Shown: positions 48,991 through 57,942 of the stretch, piece by piece
Layout of the letters: each line of letters begins with the position of its first letter
Numbering within the stretch: position 1 is the stretch's first letter
Assembly: GCF_007997295.1 (NCBI RefSeq)
Contig: NZ_VORY01000001.1
Span: forward strand, 62,001 to 126,000
Direction of reading: 5' to 3'
From: Gillisia hiemivivida
Lineage (GTDB): Bacteria; Bacteroidota; Bacteroidia; Flavobacteriales; Flavobacteriaceae
DNA length: 64,000 bases
Position numbers and translations under genes: made by a program
Notes under the pieces: model-generated
The model's database searches: none
The model's input: the letters and a program-made list of their open reading frames with translations, nothing else
What the model was told of the DNA's origin: nothing

Positions 48991-49500
48991 ATGAAGAAAT
49001 TATTATTGGTTGTTTTAATTGCAGCCGGACTTACAAGTTGTACTGAACAAAAAACAGCTTACGTAGATACAACCAAAATTATTAAGGAGTATCGCGAAAT
49101 GAAAGAAGTGGAAGAGGAATTCACTTCAAAATCTGATAAGGTAAAAATCGAGCTAGATTCTTTGGCTCAAAGTTTTCAAAAAGAAGTGCAAGAATACCAA
49201 GCGAACATGAATGGAATGTCTACTGCACAAAGACAAGAAAAGGAACAAGAATTAATGGCTAAGCAACAAACTATCCAACAGCAACAACAAACGATGGGGA
49301 ACCAGCTGCGTCAAGAAAGCGATGTTGTAATTGATTCTATTGTAACCAAAGTGAAAGAATACGTAAAGGAATATGGTAAGGATAACGATTATACTTATAT
49401 TTTCGGTTCTAACGAGTCTGCAAACATCATGTATGCAAAAGATGGTTTAGATATTACTGAAGAAATTCTTGAGAAATTAAACGAGAGTTACGAGAAATAA
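48991..49500 (+). CDS. OmpH/Skp-like periplasmic chaperone predicted as a lipoprotein
   Basis: A 169-residue protein. Signal: LLLVVLIAAGLTSC, so Cys17 is probably lipidated. The body has the Skp/OmpH order: a short beta segment (AYVDTTKII), two long helices rich in Glu, Gln and Lys forming the tentacle coiled coil (about residues 35-125, with a poly-Gln-like TIQQQQQTM), then the closing strand DYTYIFGSNESANIMYA. Skp binds unfolded outer-membrane proteins. A lipid anchor is unusual for Skp, which is soluble in E. coli. It is monocistronic, with its own promoter and terminator. Confidence 0.88.
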   Translation: MKKLLLVVLIAAGLTSCTEQKTAYVDTTKIIKEYREMKEVEEEFTSKSDKVKIELDSLAQSFQKEVQEYQANMNGMSTAQRQEKEQELMAKQQTIQQQQQTMGNQLRQESDVVIDSIVTKVKEYVKEYGKDNDYTYIFGSNESANIMYAKDGLDITEEILEKLNESYEK

Positions 49501-49522
49501 GAATTACCTAATTTCCTTAAAC

Positions 49523-49560
49523 AAAAAAGCATCGGTCTTATTGAGATCGATGCTTTTTTG
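49523..49560 (+). terminator. Intrinsic terminator of the Skp-like gene
   Basis: AAAAAAGCATCG and CGATGCTTTTTT form a stem extended by GTCT/AGA around TATTG, with T and A runs at the ends. It could also serve the DoxX gene from the other strand. Confidence 0.85.
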
Positions 49561-49725
49561 TTATTAGAAATCTTACTGATTGCCTGTTTATTTATAACCA
49601 GTGTATTCAGGTTATTCTTCATGCTAAACATGTTTCAGCTTCTAATCTTCGAAGGAGACTCTGAAACTCCCATTTCCTCTCATTAATTGGTGAAGATATT
49701 TTTAGACAAAAAGAGATCAAAAGTT

Positions 49726-50121
49726 TTAAGACAATAAAGTAACTCCCAAAATCACCACGATAAAGTATCCTACAATGGTAAAAGCTCCCGCATAATCCTT
49801 AACTACGCGCTGTCCAAATAACAACATCAACAAGGTAACTGCTGCCATTACATTTGCGTAAAGAGCTATTTCGGTTTGTCCACTGCTTATAATATAGAAT
49901 ATTCCAACTAAGGCCATAATCCCTGCAATTACTTCTAGGACCAAAATTATGCCAACCATCAGAGGTACTTGCCCTGCAAGAAAAGTCTTAGAAAAATGTC
50001 CTTTCAGCCATCCAATATTGCCTTTCCAATCGGTGATTTTATCTAAGCCAGACTGTAAAAAAGTTATTACTATAAATAAAAGGATAAGGATCTCTGTAAT
50101 ATAATTTGTAATGTTTTCCAT
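49726..50121 (-). CDS. DoxX-family membrane protein
   Basis: A 131-residue protein with four hydrophobic helices (about residues 8-24, 50-75, 85-103 and 112-130) and the DoxX-type opening ILLFIVITFLQSGLDKITDW. The DoxX family is linked to quinol oxidation or thiol stress in some bacteria, but most members are uncharacterised. It lies 8 bp downstream of holB, sharing its transcript. Confidence 0.78.
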   Translation of the reverse strand: MENITNYITEILILLFIVITFLQSGLDKITDWKGNIGWLKGHFSKTFLAGQVPLMVGIILVLEVIAGIMALVGIFYIISSGQTEIALYANVMAAVTLLMLLFGQRVVKDYAGAFTIVGYFIVVILGVTLLS

Positions 50122-50129
50122 AGGTTTTT

Positions 50130-51284
50130 TTAAGCTACTTTTTTATGAATTAATCTTGTGAGTTTAATAGACAGATCTGTAAGAATGATCTTTGCATTCC
50201 CATTTCTTTCTATATGGTAGATAGCATCTTCAATTTCTGAAGTGATCCCTAATATATTTGCTCCTGTTATATATGGAGCAAATTTTTCTAATTTAAAATT
50301 GGCGGTTTTAGGCTGAATATAAACTAGTCCTTCTGCCTTGTAATTATAAAGTAAGGCTTGGCGAAAAAAGTCTAAACAATAGTGTAAAAAACTTTTTTGT
50401 GTTTCTCTTCCCGAAGCAGCTATAGTATCGCTCCATGAGATTAGCTCTAAAATGGAGGCTTTATTTCCCTTTGCCTTAAAGGCTGTCCTAATCCAGGTAA
50501 TAAACCAATTTTCAAATTGTTCATCTCCAGAATTATTTTTTAATATATGTTGTGCTTGAGAATAGCTTCCATTTGCCTGTACCGCAATTTTCTTTGCAGA
50601 TAAAGCATCTACTTTGGAAGTTGCTATCAATTTTTCTTCAATAACAGTTTCAGAAAGAGGTGGAAATCTCAAAATCTGGCATCGAGACTTAATAGTTTGT
50701 ATTATTTGCTCCTCGTCTTCAGCAATAAGTATAAAAAGTGTCTTATTTGGCGGCTCCTCTATTAACTTTAACAATTTATTGGAACAGGGAGTATTCATTT
50801 TATCTGCCATCCAGATCAACATTATTTTATAACCGCCTTCATAGGATTTCAATGAAAGTGATTTCAAAATATCCTGAGCTTCATCTACCCCGATTTGACC
50901 TTGTTTATTTTCTATTCCTATTTCTTGATACCAGTCGAACAAACTTCCATACGGATTCTTATTAAGGAAAGTTCTCCAAGACTCCATAAAATGATTGGAA
51001 ACTGGATGCGTTTTTATCTTGTCGTTTGTGGCTACCGGAAATGCAAAATGAAGATCTGGGTGTGATAAATGATTGAATTTTAAGTTACAAGCAGTATTCC
51101 CGGTATTATTCTCAGAATTTGTGTTTCCACACAATACATATTGCGCATAGGCAATAGCCATTGGTAATAATCCACTCCCATGATTGCCCACAAATAATTG
51201 CGCATGCGGAATACGGCCCCGGTCTGCCGTGGTAGTTAAATGATTTTTAATATGGGGTAAGCCTAAAACTTCAGAAAAGAGCAT
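50130..51284 (-). CDS. holB: DNA polymerase III subunit delta' (clamp loader)
   Basis: A 384-residue AAA+-fold clamp-loader subunit. The P-loop is degenerate (VGNHGSGLLP instead of GxxGxGKT), as expected for delta', which does not bind ATP. Later motifs are normal: IGVDEAQDILKSLSLKSYEG and KIMLIWMADKMN, then LLKLIEEPPNKTLFILIAED (sensor region) and IIQTIKSRCQILRFPPLS. I choose ATG at 51284; a TTG at 51290 overlaps the -7 box, so it is less likely. It pairs with DoxX downstream and is divergent from pgk. Confidence 0.9.
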   Translation of the reverse strand: MLFSEVLGLPHIKNHLTTTADRGRIPHAQLFVGNHGSGLLPMAIAYAQYVLCGNTNSENNTGNTACNLKFNHLSHPDLHFAFPVATNDKIKTHPVSNHFMESWRTFLNKNPYGSLFDWYQEIGIENKQGQIGVDEAQDILKSLSLKSYEGGYKIMLIWMADKMNTPCSNKLLKLIEEPPNKTLFILIAEDEEQIIQTIKSRCQILRFPPLSETVIEEKLIATSKVDALSAKKIAVQANGSYSQAQHILKNNSGDEQFENWFITWIRTAFKAKGNKASILELISWSDTIAASGRETQKSFLHYCLDFFRQALLYNYKAEGLVYIQPKTANFKLEKFAPYITGANILGITSEIEDAIYHIERNGNAKIILTDLSIKLTRLIHKKVA

Positions 51285-51287
51285 AGG

Positions 51288-51295
51288 CAAAGATA
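51288..51295 (-). promoter_or_regulatory. -7 element of holB, almost on the start codon
   Basis: Minus-strand TATCTTTG fits TAnnTTTG and ends 3 bases before ATG 51284, implying a leaderless or nearly leaderless message and arguing against the TTG start at 51290. Confidence 0.55.
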
Positions 51296-51329
51296 AAATT
51301 AATCTTCACTTTATATCTTTAGAAAAATT

Positions 51330-51337
51330 TATATTTG
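51330..51337 (+). promoter_or_regulatory. -7 element of pgk
   Basis: TATATTTG fits TAnnTTTG, 17 bp before ATG 51355. It supports that start over the TTG at 51349. Confidence 0.55.
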
Positions 51338-51354
51338 TAGTATACACATTGCTT

Positions 51355-52542
51355 ATGAAAACAATAGACGACTACAATTTTAAAGACAAAAAGGCACTTA
51401 TTCGGGTAGATTTCAACGTTCCATTAGATGACGAAGGAAATGTAACCGACAGTACTAGAATAGAAGCCGCTAAACCTACCATAATTAAAGTTTTAGAAGA
51501 TGGCGGAAGCGTTGTTCTAATGACACACTTGGGAAGGCCTAAGAATAAAGAAGCTAAATTTTCTTTGCAACAAATTGTTTCTAAGGTCTCTGAAATAATG
51601 GGCGTGGAAATTAAATTTGTAAACGATTGCGTAGGTGATGTTGCTGAAAATGCGGTAAATGAGCTTAAACCAGGCGAGATTCTTTTGCTGGAGAATTTAA
51701 GATATCATCAAGAAGAAACAGAAGGAGATTCTGGCTTTGCTAAGCAATTATCCAAGCTAGGAGATATTTATGTAAATGATGCCTTTGGAACAGCTCATAG
51801 AGCCCATGCTTCAACAACAGTTGTAGCTAAATATTTTGAAGAGAAATGCTTTGGCTATCTTTTAAAGCAAGAGATAGAAAGCTTAAATAAGGTGTTGAAT
51901 TCTGCAGAGAAACCTGTTACTGCAATCATTGGTGGTGCTAAAGTATCTTCTAAGATCACGGTTCTGGAAAATATTTTGGACAAAGTAGATCATTTAATAA
52001 TTGGTGGTGGAATGGCTTTTACCTTTATTAAGGCTCAAGGCGGAAAAATAGGAAGTTCTCTCGTAGAAGACGACAAGCAAGAACTGGCTTTGGAGATCTT
52101 GAAAAAAGCTTCTAAAAAGGGAGTAGAAGTACACTTGCCGGCAGATTCTATTATTGCAGATAGTTTTTCTGAAATGGCAAATAAAGATGTTTGCCCTATA
52201 GATGATATCCCGGAAGGATGGATGGGACTAGATTCAGGTCCAAAATCTGTAGATCTATTTTCTGACGTTGTTTTAAAATCTAAAACGATCCTTTGGAATG
52301 GACCGATTGGAGTTTTTGAAATGGAAGCTTTTGCTGAAGGAACCATGAAACTTGGACAAGCTATTGGGAAAGCAACTGCAAATGGAGCATTTTCACTTGT
52401 AGGTGGAGGAGACTCTGTAGCCGCTGTGAAAAAATTTAATTTGGAAAATGATGTGAGTTACGTTTCTACCGGTGGTGGTGCGATGTTGGAAATGCTAGAA
52501 GGGAAAACACTTCCTGGAATTAAGGCAATTTCTGAGGACTAA
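51355..52542 (+). CDS. pgk: Phosphoglycerate kinase
   Basis: A 395-residue glycolytic enzyme transferring phosphate from 1,3-bisphosphoglycerate to ADP. Family motifs: KKALIRVDFNVPLDDEGN at the N-terminus (signature), LMTHLGRPK, GEILLLENLRYHQEE, IGGAKVSSKI, NGPIGVFE and the nucleotide site GGGDSVAAV followed by YVSTGGGAMLEMLEG. The start ATG at 51355 (MKTIDDYNFKD) is preferred over TTG 51349. It is followed 47 bp later by a transglycosylase gene with the same direction. Confidence 0.97.
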   Translation: MKTIDDYNFKDKKALIRVDFNVPLDDEGNVTDSTRIEAAKPTIIKVLEDGGSVVLMTHLGRPKNKEAKFSLQQIVSKVSEIMGVEIKFVNDCVGDVAENAVNELKPGEILLLENLRYHQEETEGDSGFAKQLSKLGDIYVNDAFGTAHRAHASTTVVAKYFEEKCFGYLLKQEIESLNKVLNSAEKPVTAIIGGAKVSSKITVLENILDKVDHLIIGGGMAFTFIKAQGGKIGSSLVEDDKQELALEILKKASKKGVEVHLPADSIIADSFSEMANKDVCPIDDIPEGWMGLDSGPKSVDLFSDVVLKSKTILWNGPIGVFEMEAFAEGTMKLGQAIGKATANGAFSLVGGGDSVAAVKKFNLENDVSYVSTGGGAMLEMLEGKTLPGIKAISED

Positions 52543-52589
52543 GTAAGAAATTGAAATATTAAACGTTTCTGTACCATAGATGTAGAAAT

Positions 52590-54188
52590 ATGAAAAAGAT
52601 AATCACCATTTTAATGTTGTTCGTTTTTTTTGGCTCCATGGGTCAGAAAAATCCAGTAAAAAACAACCCGAAACCAACAAATAAGGCTGAAAAGGCGAAT
52701 TTTAGAGTTCAAGTTTTTAAAAAATCTGATAGTGCTAAAATAGAATTAAAAAATCCCGATCCTGAATTCAAGGATAGATTACCAATTTCAGCAAAAATAA
52801 ATAAGACTAGTATTAAAGATCTTAAAGATCTACCTCATGCTGCTGTTATAGATTCGGTATGGAAGAAGGAACTTTTAAACTCAGATCTTTACGAAGAAAT
52901 GCAAGATGAGATCCTAAAGCAGGATTATTCTGAAGTTGTATTTAAAGAATTACCCACAGATACTCTAAAAGCGAGGCTCGCAAAATTAAATGCGCGGACG
53001 CCTTTTAATATTGAATATAATCCAATTCTGGAGAGTGTAATAAAATCTTATCTTAAAAGGAATAAGAAATCTATGGAACGCCTCATGGCGTTAAGCGAAT
53101 ATTATTTCCCGATGTTCGAGCAGCAATTAGACAGGTATGATGTTCCTTTGGAGATAAAATATCTGGCCATAGTAGAATCTGCACTTAATCCTCGAGCAAA
53201 GTCTAGGGTTGGAGCAACTGGTTTGTGGCAATTTATGTTCGCTACGGGCAAAATGCAGGGCTTAGACGTGAGTTCTTATGTAGATGAGCGCATGGACCCT
53301 ATAATGGCTACGGAAGCAGCTGTAAGATATCTAGCGAGTTTATACAAGACATTTGGAGATTGGGACATGGTGTTGGCTTCTTATAATTCTGGCCCTGGAA
53401 ATGTAGCCAAAGCAATCAGAAGGAGTGGAGGTTCCACTAATTATTGGACATTAAGAAGCTATTTACCACGAGAAACGGCAGGTTATGTTCCCGCCTTTTT
53501 AGCGACACTTTATTTATTTGAATACGCAAAAGAACATGATTTCCAGCCAAACGGACCAGAAGTTGCCTTTTTTGATACAGATACATTACATGTAAAACAA
53601 ATGCTCACTTTTGACCAGATCAACAAAGTATCTGGTGTAGATAAAGAAATGTTACAGTTTTTGAATCCTAGTTATAAATTGGATATTATTCCTTTTGTGG
53701 AAGATGAAGCTTACGCACTAAGATTACCCAGAAAAAATGTTGGCATATTTGTAAATAATGAAGATGCTATCTATAATTTCGCTAAAACAGAATTAGCTGA
53801 AAAAGAAAAGGAACTACCTCAATTTTTAGAGGCCGAAGATAAAGTAAGGTACAGAGTTAAAAGCGGTGATTATCTTGGTAGAATAGCTAGTAGATATGGG
53901 GTAGGAGTAAGCAGTGTTAAAAAATGGAATAATTTAAGAAGTAACAACCTTAGAGTGGGTCAATATCTAACCATCTATCCTAGAAAACCTGTTGATATAG
54001 CAAAGAGCACTGTGAGTAGTTCTAAGCCTACTACCCAGGCTAAAACCTATACCGTTAAAAACGGAGATTCACTCTGGACTATTTCTCAAAAGTTTCCCGG
54101 AATTACGGTACAGAATTTGAGAGCATGGAATAGGATGTCTAGCACATCTCTTAAGCCCGGAATGAAGTTAAAGCTTTCCGGAAGCTAG
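52590..54188 (+). CDS. MltD-type lytic transglycosylase with two LysM domains
   Basis: A 532-residue exported peptidoglycan lytic enzyme. Signal peptide to about residue 18 (FFGSMGQ). The SLT domain (about 165-285) has catalytic Glu196 in YLAIVESALNPRAKS, then GATGLWQFMFATGKMQGL and MVLASYNSGPGNVAKAI. Two LysM repeats lie at about 420-463 and 486-530 (VKSGDYLGRIASRYGV; VKNGDSLWTISQKFPG) and bind glycan. Order and spacing match MltD. It would cleave the MurNAc-GlcNAc bond to give anhydro ends. DUF4837 follows 19 bp later. Confidence 0.93.
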   Translation: MKKIITILMLFVFFGSMGQKNPVKNNPKPTNKAEKANFRVQVFKKSDSAKIELKNPDPEFKDRLPISAKINKTSIKDLKDLPHAAVIDSVWKKELLNSDLYEEMQDEILKQDYSEVVFKELPTDTLKARLAKLNARTPFNIEYNPILESVIKSYLKRNKKSMERLMALSEYYFPMFEQQLDRYDVPLEIKYLAIVESALNPRAKSRVGATGLWQFMFATGKMQGLDVSSYVDERMDPIMATEAAVRYLASLYKTFGDWDMVLASYNSGPGNVAKAIRRSGGSTNYWTLRSYLPRETAGYVPAFLATLYLFEYAKEHDFQPNGPEVAFFDTDTLHVKQMLTFDQINKVSGVDKEMLQFLNPSYKLDIIPFVEDEAYALRLPRKNVGIFVNNEDAIYNFAKTELAEKEKELPQFLEAEDKVRYRVKSGDYLGRIASRYGVGVSSVKKWNNLRSNNLRVGQYLTIYPRKPVDIAKSTVSSSKPTTQAKTYTVKNGDSLWTISQKFPGITVQNLRAWNRMSSTSLKPGMKLKLSGS

Positions 54189-54207
54189 TATTAATTAAAT
54201 TATAATT

Positions 54208-55188
54208 ATGAAGAATTTTGTATTCCTAAGTTTATTTATCTCCTTATTACTTACTGGATGTCAAGATTCCGAGAGTAAGAATCCTATACTTTTAGCTACT
54301 TCTTCAGGGAATATCAACAATATCTCTGTAGTTATTGAAAATGAGATGTGGGAAGGTTCTGTTGGAGAAGCACTTAGAAAATCTTTAGCATCTCCTGTAG
54401 ATGGATTGCCTCAGGAAGAACCTATTTTTTCCTTAAATCAGATGCCGCCAGAAGCTTTTTCTGGTTTTGTGCGTAAGAATAGATTGTTTGTGAAGATTGA
54501 AAAAGGTGAAGCTGGGAGATTTAAAATTTTCGACGATCCTTTTGCCCACCCACAAAAAGGAGTTGTAATTACCGGGCAAGATTCTGATGAGATTATCGAA
54601 CAGATCAATAAAAATTCAGAAGAAATTATTAAAACCCTTCGAAATACTGAAATTAAAGAAAAGCAAAGAAGGATCAATAAGTCATTAAAAGAGGACGAAA
54701 AGTTAAAAAACACATTAGGAGTATCACTTAAATTCCCTACAGCTTATAGGTATGCAATGGAAAATGAAGAATTCTTTTGGCTTCGGAAAGACATTCCTAA
54801 AGGGAATATGGAAATTTTAGTATATGCCGTGCCCCTTAACCAAATTGATAGGGATACCAGCGTAATAGCTAATATTATAAAAATGAGAGATTCTATCGGG
54901 AAAGCTTATATCCATGGGGGTTTAGAAGGAAGATATATGATAACGGAAGAAGCTTATGCTCCCTATTTATTCGACTCTGAAATAGACGGAAAGTTCGCTT
55001 ATGAAACGAAGGGAACTTGGGAGATGAAAAGTGCTTTTATGGCCGGACCCTTTGTTAATTATGCCATTAGAGATAGTGTTAACAATAGATATATCATTCT
55101 GGAAGGATTCACTTTTGCTCCTGCAACAGCCAAACGAGACAATATGTTTGAGCTGGAAGCCATATTGAAATCGGCAAAAATAGACTAA
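54208..55188 (+). CDS. DUF4837-family lipoprotein
   Basis: A 326-residue lipoprotein (FISLLLTGC, Cys18). The pattern SGNINNISVVIENEMWEGSVG, and a later SLKFPTAYRYAMENEEFFWLRKDI and ITEEAYAPYLF, are those of DUF4837, a family known only from Bacteroidota. Function unknown. It lies in one operon with the upstream MltD-type transglycosylase, suggesting a cell-envelope role. A hairpin terminator follows directly. Confidence 0.85.
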   Translation: MKNFVFLSLFISLLLTGCQDSESKNPILLATSSGNINNISVVIENEMWEGSVGEALRKSLASPVDGLPQEEPIFSLNQMPPEAFSGFVRKNRLFVKIEKGEAGRFKIFDDPFAHPQKGVVITGQDSDEIIEQINKNSEEIIKTLRNTEIKEKQRRINKSLKEDEKLKNTLGVSLKFPTAYRYAMENEEFFWLRKDIPKGNMEILVYAVPLNQIDRDTSVIANIIKMRDSIGKAYIHGGLEGRYMITEEAYAPYLFDSEIDGKFAYETKGTWEMKSAFMAGPFVNYAIRDSVNNRYIILEGFTFAPATAKRDNMFELEAILKSAKID

Positions 55189-55217
55189 AAAAAAGCCCAA
55201 TTTTAATTGGGCCTTTT
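55188..55217. terminator. Bidirectional intrinsic terminator between DUF4837 and tatA
   Basis: GCCCAATT and AATTGGGC pair around TT, with AAAAAAA before and CTTTT after. It begins at the DUF4837 stop codon and serves the converging tatA as well. Confidence 0.8.
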
Positions 55218-55236
55218 GTAGGATATTATAAGAAAA

Positions 55237-55449
55237 TTATTTTTTGTCTTCAGGAATTTTTTTGTCTCCAGGGGTTTTATTGTCTGTATCATCATCATCC
55301 TTAGAGGCATCTTTAAATTCTTTAATACCACTACCTAATCCTCTCATTAACTCAGGTATTTTTCTTCCGCCAAATAATAATAATATCACAATGACGATTA
55401 AAATTATTTGAGGAGCACCTATCATTAAAGGTAAAAATAATGCGTTCAT
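55237..55449 (-). CDS. tatA: Twin-arginine translocase subunit TatA/TatE
   Basis: A 70-residue single-pass protein with the TatA layout: short N-terminus, helix APQIILIVIVILLLFG, the FGGRKIPELMRGLGSGIKEF hinge and amphipathic helix, and a charged, disordered tail rich in Asp, Lys and Pro. TatA forms the pore of the Tat system for folded proteins. TatC is not in this window. It stands alone between converging and diverging genes. Confidence 0.92.
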   Translation of the reverse strand: MNALFLPLMIGAPQIILIVIVILLLFGGRKIPELMRGLGSGIKEFKDASKDDDDTDNKTPGDKKIPEDKK

Positions 55450-55539
55450 AATTAAAAATTTTTGTTATTACAAATCTAGCAAGAAATCATTAATATAAAC
55501 GTTTAAGAGCATTAAAATAGTATAAATTTAACTTTATGC

Positions 55540-55547
55540 TATCTTTG
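55540..55547 (+). promoter_or_regulatory. -7 element of the M23 operon
   Basis: TATCTTTG fits TAnnTTTG, 17 bp before ATG 55565; likely drives M23-GH3-DUF6909 and possibly the polysaccharide genes beyond. Confidence 0.55.
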
Positions 55548-55564
55548 TGATAGCAGCATAAATT

Positions 55565-56434
55565 ATGTCTCAAACAAAAGAAAATAAAAAAAAATTCTCC
55601 AAAAAGTTACTTCATAAATACAGGTTGGTAGTATTAAATGAAGACACTTTTGAGGAGCGTCTTTCATTTAAGTTAACTCGGTTAAATCTATTTGTGGCAA
55701 TTACTTCTAGTGCTATATTGCTAATTGCGCTAACAACCTTCATTATAGCTTTTACAGGATTAAGAGAATATATTCCCGGATATTCTTCAACAAAACTGAA
55801 GAGACAGGCCACAGAATTAACTTATAAGACAGATTCCCTACAAACGGCTTTGATGTTAAATAATCAATATTTCGAATCTATAAGAAAAGTGCTAACTGGA
55901 GACCTTGATATAGGAGATCTTAATAGGGATTCATTATTAAATACTCAACAAATAGATTCAGAATATATAGATCTATCCCCTTCTAGGGCAGATTCTTTGT
56001 TGAGAGAAGAAGTGGCTTTAGAAGATAAATATAATGTTCTTCAAACAGCTGGTTCTAATATAGAATTCGCATTATTCCCACCAGTTAAAGGACCAATTAC
56101 CGAAGACTATAATGTTAAAACTAGACATTATGCAATAGATATTGTGGTCGCTAAAAATGCCCCTGTTAAAAGCGTAGCAGATGGGCGGGTGATCTTTGCT
56201 GAATGGAGTGCGGGAACGGGATATGTGATTATCATAGAGCACAATTACGGCTTGCTTTCTGTCTATAAGCATAATTCGTCACTAACAAAAGAACAGGGTG
56301 ATTTTGTGAAATCTGGAGAAGTGATCGCTGCGGCAGGATCTGCCGGAGAACTCACAACAGGCCCACACCTACACTTTGAGTTATGGAATGAAGGGAATCC
56401 CGTAAACCCAAAAGATTACATTGATTTTGATTAA
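55565..56434 (+). CDS. M23 (LytM-type) metallopeptidase with membrane anchor
   Basis: A 289-residue protein: a basic cytoplasmic tail (about 40 residues), one membrane helix (about 42-65), a coiled periplasmic linker and a C-terminal LytM domain. Zinc and catalytic residues are intact: His188 and Asp192 (RHYAIDIV), His270 with His268 (GPHLHFELW), and His236. It is probably an active D,D-endopeptidase of peptidoglycan or a divisome-linked factor. Seven bp separate it from a GH3-auxin-family gene in the same direction. Confidence 0.9.
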   Translation: MSQTKENKKKFSKKLLHKYRLVVLNEDTFEERLSFKLTRLNLFVAITSSAILLIALTTFIIAFTGLREYIPGYSSTKLKRQATELTYKTDSLQTALMLNNQYFESIRKVLTGDLDIGDLNRDSLLNTQQIDSEYIDLSPSRADSLLREEVALEDKYNVLQTAGSNIEFALFPPVKGPITEDYNVKTRHYAIDIVVAKNAPVKSVADGRVIFAEWSAGTGYVIIIEHNYGLLSVYKHNSSLTKEQGDFVKSGEVIAAAGSAGELTTGPHLHFELWNEGNPVNPKDYIDFD

Positions 56435-56440
56435 ATTTTT

Positions 56441-57931
56441 ATGTCTATAAAATCCATTGCTGCAAAGATCTTTGCAAAGCACATTCGCAATAAAATTAAT
56501 AAGTGGGCTTCTAATCCAGAAGCTACACAGAAAAGAGTTTTTAAAGAACTTTTGGAAAAAGCTAAGAACACTCAGTTTGGTTTAGATCATCATTTTAAAA
56601 ACATCAATAATTATAAAGAATTTGCATCTAATGTTCCCGTTCGCGATTATGAAGAACTGAAGCTGTATGTAGATAAAATGGTAGCAGGAGAAGAAAATAT
56701 ACTGTGGCCTGGAAAACCACTTTATTATGCCAAAACTTCTGGGACCACAAGTGGTGCAAAATATATTCCTCTTACTAAGGAATCTATGCCCACTCATATT
56801 AACGCGGCTAGAAATGCCATTTTATGCTATATAGCCGAAACTGGGAAGTCTAAATTTGTGGACGGAAAAATGATCTTCTTGCAGGGAAGCCCCGAGTTAA
56901 CAGAGAAGAACGGAGTGAAACTGGGCAGATTATCTGGGATCGTTGCACATTTTGTCCCTTCGTATCTTCAGAAGAATAGGTTACCTAGTTTAAAAACTAA
57001 TTGCATTGAAGATTGGGAAACAAAGGTAAGTGCGATAGTAGGAGAAACAAAAGATGAAGATATGACCGTGATAAGCGGTATACCATCTTGGGTCCAAATG
57101 TATTTTGAAAACCTTCAGCAGACCACAGGAAAAAAGGTGGGAGATTTGTTCAAGAATTTCGATCTGTTTATATATGGCGGCGTAAATTACGAGCCCTATC
57201 GCGCTAAGTTTGAAAACTTAATAGGAAGAAAAGTAGATAGTATAGAACTATATCCTGCTTCTGAAGGGTTTTTTGCTTTTCAAGATAAACAGGGAGATAA
57301 GGGAATGTTACTTCAATTGGATTCCGGAATCTTCTATGAGTTTATAAAGTCTGAGGAATTCTTTGACGAAAAGCCTAAACGATTAACTATAGGAGAAGTA
57401 GAAGTAGAGGTAGATTATGTAATGATCGTTTCTAATACAGCTGGTTTGTGGGGTTATAATTTGGGAGATACAGTTCAGTTCACTTCAGTAAAACCATATA
57501 AATTGATTGTTTCTGGGCGGATAAAACATTTTATTTCGGCATTTGGAGAACATGTTATTGCTAAAGAAGTAGAACAGGCAATGCAAGAAGCAACTTCAAA
57601 GACGGGAAGTAGAATCACAGAATTTACGGTAGCTCCGCAAATCACTCCAGAAGGCGAGCAGTTACCTTATCATGAATGGTTCGTAGAATTTGAAAAAGAA
57701 CCTAAGGATTTTCAGCAGTTTTTGGAGATCTTAGACCAATCTATGCAAGAACAAAATTCTTATTATTTAGATTTGATAGAAGGCAAGATCCTTCAGCAAT
57801 TAAAAATTAAAAAAATTCCCGAGAATGGATTTCAGCAGTATATGAAATCTATTGGAAAACTGGGAGGACAAAATAAACTACCAAGACTCTCTAACGACAG
57901 AAAGATCGCAGAGGTTTTGGAAAAAATATAA
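56441..57931 (+). CDS. GH3 auxin-responsive-promoter-family acyl-adenylating enzyme
   Basis: A 496-residue ANL-superfamily protein. The GH3 family is known from plants, where members join amino acids to jasmonate or auxin; bacterial members are common in Bacteroidota with unknown substrates. Visible: P-loop-like ATP motif YYAKTSGTTSGAKYIPLT near residue 100, the central ELYPASEGFFAF, and the GYNLGDTVQFTS segment with a conserved Asp, followed by VSGRIKHFISAFGEHV. Length is normal for bacterial GH3. It would form an acyl-adenylate and transfer it to an amine or thiol. Confidence 0.87.
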   Translation: MSIKSIAAKIFAKHIRNKINKWASNPEATQKRVFKELLEKAKNTQFGLDHHFKNINNYKEFASNVPVRDYEELKLYVDKMVAGEENILWPGKPLYYAKTSGTTSGAKYIPLTKESMPTHINAARNAILCYIAETGKSKFVDGKMIFLQGSPELTEKNGVKLGRLSGIVAHFVPSYLQKNRLPSLKTNCIEDWETKVSAIVGETKDEDMTVISGIPSWVQMYFENLQQTTGKKVGDLFKNFDLFIYGGVNYEPYRAKFENLIGRKVDSIELYPASEGFFAFQDKQGDKGMLLQLDSGIFYEFIKSEEFFDEKPKRLTIGEVEVEVDYVMIVSNTAGLWGYNLGDTVQFTSVKPYKLIVSGRIKHFISAFGEHVIAKEVEQAMQEATSKTGSRITEFTVAPQITPEGEQLPYHEWFVEFEKEPKDFQQFLEILDQSMQEQNSYYLDLIEGKILQQLKIKKIPENGFQQYMKSIGKLGGQNKLPRLSNDRKIAEVLEKI

Positions 57932-57942
57932 AGCAATAATAT

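Noticed and set aside
50130-51284. Broken ATPase because the P-loop lacks the Lys
   Set aside because: Clamp-loader delta' subunits naturally lack a working P-loop, so this is the normal state, not decay.
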